From Physcocola sp002396385 (lineage in GTDB: Bacteria; Bacteroidota; Bacteroidia; Bacteroidales; Paludibacteraceae), in the NCBI GenBank assembly GCA_946535435.1, contig CAMNDM010000062.1:1-17639 (forward strand): a stretch of 17,639 bases of DNA, read 5' to 3'. The notes under the pieces were generated by a model that was given only the letters and a program-made list of their open reading frames with translations, ran no database searches and had not been told where the DNA came from. Of the stretch, positions 1-7,000 are shown one piece after another. How positions within the stretch are numbered: position 1 is the stretch's first letter; each line of letters opens with the position of its first letter. The translations under genes were made by a program, and so were the position numbers.

Positions 1-84
1 GCGGACTGGAGTTTTATGCTTTTTATTTTTTAGCGGACAGCAATAATTTTTTATATTCAATTGAGGAACAGACCCTTTAAAGGT

Positions 85-116
85 CACAAAAAAGAAAGGG
101 TGCTACAAAGCACCCT
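85..116 (-). terminator. Rho-independent terminator of the glycan-binding lipoprotein gene
   Basis: A perfect 7-bp inverted repeat (AGGGTGC at 97-103 and GCACCCT at 110-116) encloses a 6-nt loop. Read on the minus strand the stem is followed by a T-rich run (TTTCTTTTTT), the layout of an intrinsic terminator. It lies about 30 nt past the stop of the lipoprotein gene at 144, which it most likely ends. The remaining bases 1-84 are AT-rich and hold no gene I can support. Confidence 0.8.
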
Positions 117-143
117 CATTTCCTATATATAACAATTCAGCTA

Positions 144-1157
144 TTATTCGCTAATAGGCACAATACGGAAATTGTCGAGACACATCATCACGAAATGGTC
201 GGCAACGCCACCAACCGTATCACCAAACTGAACAAAAGTAAGGTTAGTAGCCTTCTTCAAGTCAATAGGTGTCGGAAATTTGTCCTCAGCCGTTGTGACA
301 GTATGCCAAAAATCGGTTAATGGAATGGTGATAGTTTCCCAACCATCGGTGCTATACGTGCCACTAACAGCGTAAGGTTCCCAGAAACAGATAGGAACAC
401 GGTCGCGTCCGTGCTTGTCAGGAGCATCGTAAGGGCCGAAATAGATTTCGGTATGCACTTTCTGATAAGGAGCCTCTTTCGGAATATACACATCAAACTT
501 AAGGGCAAGATCCTTCACGTCGTAGCCATCGAACGGCCCAGCCACAGAATGGTCGCCCCTTCCGCCATCAAGCGGATTGGCAGCATACTGAATAAACATA
601 GTCCACGGCATAGACCAAGGCTTATTGTATTTGCCAAACAACATAAAATAGTCACCGCTACATCCTTCAGGGAGAGCAGCCGGCAGTTTTGTGAGGGTGT
701 CGCCAAGCATTACAGATGAAATAAGCACTTTTTCGCCTTCTTCGTTTTCATCGTAAGGGTCAAAACCACCCCATGTGGCTCTTAGAACGTCTTTATCAAT
801 AATCAGATTGCGACTGTCGCGGAACTGGAATTTTGACGAGACCGTATCGTTAGCGACAATCACTTTCAACTTACCCGAAGTAGAACCTTTTGGCACAATC
901 ACCTTAAGGACAGAATCGTTACTACCAGCGACAGCGGAGACTCTGATTCCCTTAAAAGTGGAATCGGGGAAAATGACATCAGCCCCCGTCAAATGACTGC
1001 CGTAGATAATAGCTTCCTGACCGTTCGGAACGAATTCACACTTCATTCCTTTCAGTGTTGGCTTTAAATTGGTATTATTAGTTGACGCCGTGCCACATGC
1101 CGTAATTAGTGCCCCGAGGGAAAAAACGGACAACCACGCTAAATTTCTGTAATTCAT
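144..1157 (-). CDS. Lipoprotein with IPT/TIG-like domain and glycan-binding (SGBP-like) C-terminal domain
   Basis: Protein of 337 residues with a lipoprotein signal peptide: hydrophobic stretch at residues 7-20, then ITAC with the lipidated Cys at 21. A short Asn/Thr-rich linker leads into a beta-sandwich of the IPT/TIG kind (about 35-112), recognised from the 'EAIIYGSHLTGADVIF' strand-turn pattern. The C-terminal half (about 115-335) is rich in aromatic residues (WGGFDPY, KPWSMPW, FWEPY, DGWETITIPL, CLDNFRIVP). It resembles the ligand-binding domain of surface glycan-binding proteins (SGBP) from polysaccharide utilisation loci. The likely role is to bind a glycan at the outer membrane; the ligand cannot be read. 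No SusC/SusD pair or glycoside hydrolase is in the window. The residues after Cys21 (GTASTN) lack the acidic surface-export signal, so orientation is uncertain. The upstream gene ends about 130 nt away and a weak promoter lies between. Lipoprotein status is firm; the SGBP assignment is by motif resemblance. Confidence 0.7.
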   Translation of the reverse strand: MNYRNLAWLSVFSLGALITACGTASTNNTNLKPTLKGMKCEFVPNGQEAIIYGSHLTGADVIFPDSTFKGIRVSAVAGSNDSVLKVIVPKGSTSGKLKVIVANDTVSSKFQFRDSRNLIIDKDVLRATWGGFDPYDENEEGEKVLISSVMLGDTLTKLPAALPEGCSGDYFMLFGKYNKPWSMPWTMFIQYAANPLDGGRGDHSVAGPFDGYDVKDLALKFDVYIPKEAPYQKVHTEIYFGPYDAPDKHGRDRVPICFWEPYAVSGTYSTDGWETITIPLTDFWHTVTTAEDKFPTPIDLKKATNLTFVQFGDTVGGVADHFVMMCLDNFRIVPISE

Positions 1158-1221
1158 GGTAGAGTAAATTTAAAATCCGAATTTAAGAAGTTGTATTAGG
1201 CAAATTGCCCAATCACATTTA

Positions 1222-1253
1222 CAATTATAGCAAAGAAAAAAGAAAAAAACAAT
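1222..1253 (-). promoter_or_regulatory. Weak candidate promoter for the glycan-binding lipoprotein gene
   Basis: On the minus strand, TATAATTG (1222-1229) differs by one base from the Bacteroides -7 element TAnnTTTG. A one-mismatch -33 element (ATTG, 1250-1253) sits 20 nt upstream. The start codon is at 1157, leaving a leader of about 60 nt. A T-rich minus-strand tract (about 1231-1257) overlaps it and may help end the preceding hydrolase transcript, although I see no strong hairpin there. Confidence 0.3.
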
Positions 1254-1288
1254 TTTTAAGCCTGAAAAACGGAGAAGAGGAATGTGTT

Positions 1289-2098
1289 TCAGAGCACTAT
1301 TGTGTCTAAATCGTTTGGCACATAAACACGACCAGAGAAAGCCTGCTTGGCTTCAGCCAGGTACTTCCACTGCCGTTCTTCAACCGGAGTTTTCCCTTCA
1401 GTATGGAACAACAATGTTGCCTGTGCTTTCAGAGAATAGGCATTTCTAGAAGAATCGAGAACCGTTCCGTGGTGTTTTTCGTAAGGTCTGAACTTGTCTT
1501 TTTCGGAGTAAAGACAATAAGCCTCTTGCAAAAGGTAGTCGGACCCTTCGACAAAGGGGCGCTCATACTCGCAGAAAGGCTCATCGCCAAGAAAAGACAG
1601 TTTCTTTCCATTCAACAAACGGCAAGAAAAACCATGCTGCAACTCTTTCACGCTCTGAATATCAAAAAATACGGTCTGACGGCCCAGAATATCCATCTGC
1701 GCACCATCGCTTACCGGAACCATTATGATGCGAGAGTCGAAAAAAGCATTTAACTTCGGCTGCATAACCAGTCTACAAATAGTACGCAAAGCGTCGAGCG
1801 ACTTTTGGTGCGCATAGACGTAAAGATTTCCCTTATAACGTTCTTTGCGGATATGTTGGCAAACGGCCCGAACCAGCCAGACGACACCGAGAATATGATC
1901 GGAATGATTGTGAGAAACAAACACATGGTGCACATTCAACACACTCAGACCCGCCTTTTCAAATTGTCTTAGAAGTCCGTTTCCACCACCCCCATCTACT
2001 AAGAAAAGTTCTCCGTCTTCCCGTGAGATTGTAAAACAAGTGTTATACATGTTTGTCACCATAGCGGCGCCAACACCCAACATTGTCAGTTTTTCCAT
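1289..2098 (-). CDS. Metallo-beta-lactamase-fold hydrolase, RNase Z-like
   Basis: Protein of 269 residues without a signal peptide, so cytoplasmic. It carries a complete metal-binding set of the MBL fold: the H-x-H-x-D-H motif in SHNHSDHI (His63, His65, Asp67, His68), His155 in the 'HGFSCRL' strand, Asp172 in SFLGDE, and His232 in LLFHTE. Glu192-Ala193 and the KHHGTVLDS segment (208-216) match the equivalent region of RNase Z and related proteins. The C-terminal 'PNDLDTIVL' is the usual closing strand of that subgroup. It may be a tRNA 3'-processing enzyme or, perhaps more likely, one of the many RNase Z-like hydrolases of unknown substrate: the length suits a short-form RNase Z (usually about 300), but the diagnostic exosite arm is not obvious. 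The gene follows the outer-membrane protein gene, from which a terminator separates it. The fold is certain; the substrate is not. Confidence 0.8.
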   Translation of the reverse strand: MEKLTMLGVGAAMVTNMYNTCFTISREDGELFLVDGGGGNGLLRQFEKAGLSVLNVHHVFVSHNHSDHILGVVWLVRAVCQHIRKERYKGNLYVYAHQKSLDALRTICRLVMQPKLNAFFDSRIIMVPVSDGAQMDILGRQTVFFDIQSVKELQHGFSCRLLNGKKLSFLGDEPFCEYERPFVEGSDYLLQEAYCLYSEKDKFRPYEKHHGTVLDSSRNAYSLKAQATLLFHTEGKTPVEERQWKYLAEAKQAFSGRVYVPNDLDTIVL

Positions 2099-2103
2099 AT
2101 AAA

Positions 2104-2143
2104 TATCTTTTTACGTAAAGATAACTGAAATAAGGCAAACAAA
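2104..2143 (-). promoter_or_regulatory. Palindrome and weak promoter in front of the MBL-fold hydrolase gene
   Basis: A perfect 7-bp inverted repeat (TATCTTT at 2104-2110, AAAGATA at 2117-2123) surrounds the 6-nt core TTACGT. It starts 6 nt upstream of the hydrolase start codon. The right arm reads TATCTTTA on the minus strand, one base away from a Bacteroides -7 element, and a TTTG lies at 2140-2143, but the 16-nt spacing is shorter than usual. It could be a promoter, an operator overlapping one, or chance in AT-rich DNA. Confidence 0.25.
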
Positions 2144-2171
2144 AAAGCCCCTCTGACAGAGCAGAGAGGCT
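2136..2171 (-). terminator. Rho-independent terminator of the outer-membrane barrel gene
   Basis: A 9-bp stem with one mismatch (2146-2154 pairing with 2163-2171; AGCCcCTCT against AGAGaGGCT) has an 8-nt loop. On the minus strand it is followed directly by TTTTTT (2141-2146). It lies about 22 nt beyond the stop of the barrel gene at 2194. Confidence 0.8.
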
Positions 2172-2193
2172 GTAGGAATGAAATTCACACTCG

Positions 2194-2835
2194 TTAGAAA
2201 GCCCAACCCAAACGGATTGCAGGCTGTGCGTAAGGAGCGAAAGATACAGTCTTTGTATCGTCAGCATCCTTGCCATAGCTAACACCAAAGCCTACTTCCA
2301 CGCCCACATAGGCATTCTGTGTAAAATAATAGTTCATACCAGTGAAGGCCTGCAGGCCAATCGCATTAGTCTTCGCCTTATCGCCCTTTACACCAGCAGC
2401 TTCCTGGTAAGTGCTAGTATGGCGGAAAGCTAGTTCTGCGCCAATGTAAGGAGTCATTCTTGCAGTTCCATCGAATGAATAAACGACGCCAGGAGCTATG
2501 CTAATTACATTATTGTGCGTTTTTCCTTCAACACCTAACTGTTCAGTCTTTGTTGTTACTATTCCCCAACCCAAACCTAAACGGATGGACCAATTGTCAT
2601 TGAAAGAATATGCGCCGTTCAAGCGTCCGTTTTCAAGGGCAACAGGAGCGTTTGAAGTAGAAAAAGGAGTGAACGCCACTTCTACAGACAAAGAGCCTTC
2701 TTCTGGCTTGTATCCGCTAGCTGCATTCTGAGAAGCTGTTTCCTGAGCAGTTTCTGCATTCTGACTCTGTTCTTCCTGTGCGCTTGCGAAAGATGCAGCA
2801 AACAACGCAGCTGCAAATAATAATAACTTTTTCAT
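2194..2835 (-). CDS. Small outer-membrane beta-barrel protein
   Basis: Protein of 213 residues with a clear Sec signal peptide (MKKLLLFAAALFAASFASA, cleavage after residue 19). A Gln/Glu/Ala-rich low-complexity linker follows (20-45). The rest alternates polar and hydrophobic residues in amphipathic strands ending with aromatic residues, and the protein ends 'RLGWAF', a C-terminal Phe typical of proteins inserted by the BAM complex. Size and pattern fit the eight-stranded OmpA/OmpW-like porin-family barrels common in Bacteroidales. There is no peptidoglycan-binding domain. It has its own promoter and terminator and so appears to be a single-gene transcript. No specific substrate or partner can be inferred. 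The start ATG is set by the signal peptide and by the promoter about 37 nt upstream. Confidence 0.8.
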   Translation of the reverse strand: MKKLLLFAAALFAASFASAQEEQSQNAETAQETASQNAASGYKPEEGSLSVEVAFTPFSTSNAPVALENGRLNGAYSFNDNWSIRLGLGWGIVTTKTEQLGVEGKTHNNVISIAPGVVYSFDGTARMTPYIGAELAFRHTSTYQEAAGVKGDKAKTNAIGLQAFTGMNYYFTQNAYVGVEVGFGVSYGKDADDTKTVSFAPYAQPAIRLGWAF

Positions 2836-2871
2836 TTTATATAAAAATTAGTTTTTATGCATAAAGCGATA

Positions 2872-2902
2872 CAAAGATATACAGAAAAATAGAGGTATCA
2901 AG
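2872..2902 (-). promoter_or_regulatory. Promoter of the outer-membrane barrel gene
   Basis: On the minus strand TATCTTTG (2872-2879) matches the Bacteroides -7 consensus TAnnTTTG exactly. The -33 position, 19 nt upstream, reads CTTG (2899-2902), one mismatch from TTTG. The predicted transcription start near 2866 gives a leader of about 30 nt before the ATG at 2835. Confidence 0.55.
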
Positions 2903-2973
2903 CGTTCTTTTCCACAAAGTGTCTATATTTTAACATATTAGGTAAAATTATATACAAACACACACCTCCATTC

Positions 2974-3003
2974 CAATATAAACAACTGATATTCTTTATA
3001 TTG
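2974..3003. repeat. AT-rich inverted repeat downstream of the first PorP/SprF gene
   Basis: A perfect 9-bp inverted repeat, CAATATAAA (2974-2982) and TTTATATTG (2995-3003), with a 12-nt loop. It is 67 nt past the stop codon at 3070. Neither strand has a T-run after the stem, so it is not a textbook terminator. It may stabilise the 3' end of the adhesin/PorP message. The rest of 2904-3069 shows nothing I can support. Confidence 0.35.
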
Positions 3004-3069
3004 AAAAACATGGTTTTAGAACATAAATTTAACATTTCGGAGGACCATAGAGATATTTCACACATGCCA

Positions 3070-4050
3070 TCACCAGAGAACCATAGGGCAAGGGAAGCGT
3101 TCTTTTTGCTTTATGACATAAACCAGGCTGATTTCGTGTGACCACGCACCATTTTCACGTTCGTAGGTAGGCAGGTCGAAAATGTAATAGACTTGTAAGC
3201 CCTTCACCGAACAGCCAGCCATGAGCGATGTAACAAAAACGCCGTCGAGATTGTATTTTTCGGCAACCCCCAAAATAACAGGCGTCAGAAACACGCCAAG
3301 TCCCAAGTAGGCTTTTTTAAAGTCGGCCTGCTGCTGATAGTTGGCATTCACGAAAAAGTAGTTGTCAGACAAATCGCGCCGTCCCCACAAACCATTCGTG
3401 TACTGAAGGTCGTGCATATAGTTCGCATGGAAGACATACTTGCGCGCGAGTTTGTTTTCCGATTTTCTGACAAAACCATTTTCAGGCTCCGCTATATGGT
3501 AAACGGCAGCACCTAACGAGAACGTGTTTTCCACATAATAGACCGCACCTACCGAGAAATCGAACAGTCCACGCGTATTTGTCTCAAAATCTTCAATAGT
3601 AGAGTTGTCGACACGCCCGTTCGAGCTATCATACTGGTCACCATACTCCAACTTATCGTAACCAAAATAATTCAAATAATAGGTACCCTGCAAGCCAAGC
3701 CTTATATGTGACAACTCGGTCACATCGAAATTGTGGGCATAAACAAGCGAGAACTCGTTTGAGCGGTAAACACCGCTTTGATCGTCAAGCGAATAGGCCA
3801 CACCAAGCGAGCACATCTTCTTGTAGAAATTCTGGTCGTAAGAAAGGCGAACAGTCGTATAGTTATTGTCGAGCATAGGCCATTGTTGGCGGAAATCGAG
3901 CCCCAACCTTATGGCATTAGCATTACCAGCCTGGGCCGGATTCATACTGAAAGGTACAAGGTTATGGCTGTTAAGGTTGTAGTCTTGAGCTTGAGCACAA
4001 GCGCAACCAACCACAATGCCGATGAAAGTTCTAAGTATAAATTTTCTCAT
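3070..4050 (-). CDS. PorP/SprF family type IX secretion outer-membrane protein (partner of the 1493-residue adhesin)
   Basis: Protein of 326 residues from the ATG at 4050. An in-frame GTG two codons earlier (4056) is possible, but MRKF... gives a normal signal peptide. The signal peptide ends near ACAQAQ (cleavage about 19-21); a VVGC string inside it could be read as a lipobox, so a lipoprotein form is not excluded. Family hallmarks are the N-terminal PFSMNPAQAGN (33-43), QWP and YDQNFY strands, YHIAEPENGF (184-193), GLWGRRD (220-226) and many amphipathic strands of a barrel. PorP/SprF proteins are outer-membrane components linked to the T9SS; SprF of Flavobacterium is needed for export of the adhesin SprB encoded next to it. 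Here the gene begins 11 nt after the adhesin stop, so the two are almost certainly co-transcribed. It is a close paralog of the gene at 10711-11733, sharing the closing 'CPxVxW' tail. It probably anchors or escorts the adhesin. Confidence 0.88.
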   Translation of the reverse strand: MRKFILRTFIGIVVGCACAQAQDYNLNSHNLVPFSMNPAQAGNANAIRLGLDFRQQWPMLDNNYTTVRLSYDQNFYKKMCSLGVAYSLDDQSGVYRSNEFSLVYAHNFDVTELSHIRLGLQGTYYLNYFGYDKLEYGDQYDSSNGRVDNSTIEDFETNTRGLFDFSVGAVYYVENTFSLGAAVYHIAEPENGFVRKSENKLARKYVFHANYMHDLQYTNGLWGRRDLSDNYFFVNANYQQQADFKKAYLGLGVFLTPVILGVAEKYNLDGVFVTSLMAGCSVKGLQVYYIFDLPTYERENGAWSHEISLVYVIKQKERFPCPMVLW

Positions 4051-4061
4051 AAACACATATA

Positions 4062-7000
4062 TTATCGAACAATAGTAACCATACCCTTCCGTTCACCGCT
4101 GAAATTGGTACCCTTAACGTTACTACTGTATTTAGCGACCCATCCGTAAACACCCCAAGGGCATTCCTTGCCATTGAAAGTGCCATCCCACTCAGAGTCG
4201 AAACTGTTGCCGTCGAACACAATGTCTCCCTGCCTGTTAAAAATGTAGAAATGGAAATCGGTAATATATTTACCGCCATAGAAACGGAATGTCTCATTCT
4301 TCTCATCGTTATTAGGTGTAAAACCGGTTGGAGCCCAAAAATCTTTCCAGACATAAAGGAACTCGGAACCCGTATAACTACACCCCATGGTATCGACAGC
4401 ACGAACAAGAACCTCAACCGAATCCTGCAAACGATCGACGTCGTACCGATAATGGAACAAGCGTCCCGTCTGCTCCTTAGTACCGTCGCCAGGGGTCCAA
4501 TACCAAACAGCTTCAGAAGGAGTCACACCCTTCATACTAATTGTAGGGTTCGACTGTTCAATCCACTTTGGTTCAATAGCAAACGATATGTGTTTACGCG
4601 GAAGCGGATTCAATGTCAGTTGCGTTTCATTGGGGCAACCATAAAGGTCACGTCCATATAAATATAGAGTAGTTGTATCGGAAAGGAGCACGGCAAGTTT
4701 GTCGGAATTGACATTTCTTACCACTTCATCGAGTTCCGGTTCACTGGTCCACTCATAATAAGACGCACCCGTAGCCTGAACCACGGCAGTATCTTTTGAT
4801 CCTGGGCAACCACGATAGCTAAGCAGCTTAATGCCCACATTAGGCAGAGGGTGGACTTTCACAGTAAAACTCTTTGTAGTACTGCAGTTGTTCACATCGT
4901 AACCAGTCGCGTAATAAGTAGTAGCCACTTGAGGGGCATACGAGATGGAAGCCGTTGTATCGCCCGTGCTCCACAAGAAGCGGGAAGCACCCTGTGCCAA
5001 AATGTTGAACGATTCACCCGGACACACATACTCGTCACCACTAATCAGAATGTTCGGAGGTGTAAGCACATTAATTGTCAGCATACGCGATGCAGAACAA
5101 TTATGTGAGATTCCCGTCAGTTTGATATAACAACTGGCTTTGGGTTGGAAGACGAATTCAGAGCCAACGACCGAGTCTTGCCAAATATAGTCGGTGGCAC
5201 CCTGTGCGACAAGGTCGACAGAACTACCCACACAAACCGCCGTATCGCCCAAGAACGACAAAGTAGGAGGCAGTACCGGACGAACAGTAAATGTGGCAGT
5301 GTTAGAACAAGTATGGCTGTCGGTTCCCCTTACGGTAAACTCGGTCTCTTTTACAATAATCGGATTAATGGTCTGCCCTACTTGTCCATTGTCCCATGTA
5401 TAGAGTATCGCATCGCCAGAAGCAGTCAAAGTAGCAGCAGCACCCTCACACACTTCAGCGTCGCCATTAATTGTAATAAGCGGGCGAAGACGCACATTCA
5501 CCGGGATATCAGCCTCTCCACGGCATCCGGTGGAATCTGTACCAATAAGGTGGTAAACACTTGAGGTGAGTGGAGAAGCAACCAACATTTCATTTGACGT
5601 TCCATTTCCCCAAATATAGTCTTTAGCACCTTTTGCCAACAATTTGAGCGTATCGCCCTGGCAGATATCGGTTATACCCTCGGCCCAAACCACAGGAGAC
5701 TGTCGCAAGGTAATCGGAATAGAAATCTGCGACGAACATCCGTTCAAGTAACCAGTCACAACATAGGTCGTGTCGAATATAGGGTGTGCAAGATAGTTAG
5801 CTGCCGAATATCCATTATTCCAAAGATACGAAGAAGCACCGCTGACAACCAACATAGTAGAACTTCCCTGACAGATTTCAGTTTCTCCACTGTACGACAA
5901 AGACGGAGGAGGAATAACCGACACCTGGAAAGAGTCGACACTGGAGCAGCCATTCAAATCAACACCCTTCACCTTAAACCACGACACATCGTTAATAAGC
6001 GGACGGATGGAGTCGGAAATGGAGCCAGTGCTCCAATAATAAACATTGGCATTACCTTTTGCATAGAGCCTTGCCAACGAATTTTGGCATACACTCACAT
6101 CGCCCTTAATAGACACATCGGGCAAAGGCAACACTGAGACTTCGTAAGTAGCCATCCTCGAACATCCGTTTGCACCGGTACCAACGACTTGGTAGATAGC
6201 CGTAGCGTCGGGAATAGAGATAAGCGTATCACCCACAAAACCAGTAGCCCACTGGTAAGATTGAGCACCCATACCCCAGAGAGCAAGTGTATCACCCCTA
6301 CAAATACGGGTATTGCCGTTAATATAGACATAAGGGGCAGGCTTAATCGTGATAGGGATCGTGATTTTCGACGAGCAGCCATTGGTGGTACCCGTCACCG
6401 TCCAAACCGTATCGCTATTCAGCAATTGCGCATAAAAGTTCTGTTCGGATCCGTCGCCCCACATATAGCTGTCGGCTCCGGAAACAGTTACACGCGCAAT
6501 TTCGCCAGCACAGACCAAAGTATCGCCAGCAAACTTTATTTCAGGAATATCTTTAACATCGACCGTCCACGAGGCCGTATTCGAGCACTTGTTCGCATCA
6601 GTACCACGTACCGTGTACTTAGTTGTCTCAGTAGGAGAGATTGCACGACTTCCTCCCGTAAAGAGGTCAGACCACTGGTACAAGACGCCACCAGACGCTT
6701 GCAACTTACTCTCCGCCCCTTTGCAAAGTTCCAAAGGACCATCGATAGAGATATTAGGCAGAGGATTGACCACAACCGTAACAGAAGCAGTCCCTTCACA
6801 GCCATTAGAAGCCTGTCCTACCACCGAATAGGTGGTAGTGCTTTGAGGGCGCACAATAAGCGAATCGCCAACAGTACCTGTATTCCACGAATACGAATAG
6901 GCATTGTTCGCCACTAAGATAACACTATCGCCAACGCAAGTGGCAGAATCACCTATAATATAAACAGACGGAGCCTGTCTTACAACCAAATTCTTAGTAG

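Noticed and set aside
1..84. Possible gene end or repeat (GCGGAC at 1-6 and 33-38; imperfect palindrome GACCCTTTAAAGGTC at 71-85)
   Set aside because: The direct repeat is only six bases and the palindrome has a bulge. No coding frame is recognisable, so nothing can be supported in this AT-rich edge.
1231..1285. A terminator after the MBL-fold hydrolase gene
   Set aside because: There is a long T-rich tract on the minus strand, but the only stem (CTGAAA...TTTCAG) is weak and has a loop of about 20 nt.
144..2835. A polysaccharide utilisation locus formed by the lipoprotein and the small barrel
   Set aside because: The barrel is far too small to be a SusC transporter, there is no SusD or glycoside hydrolase, and a terminator separates the barrel from the genes that follow.
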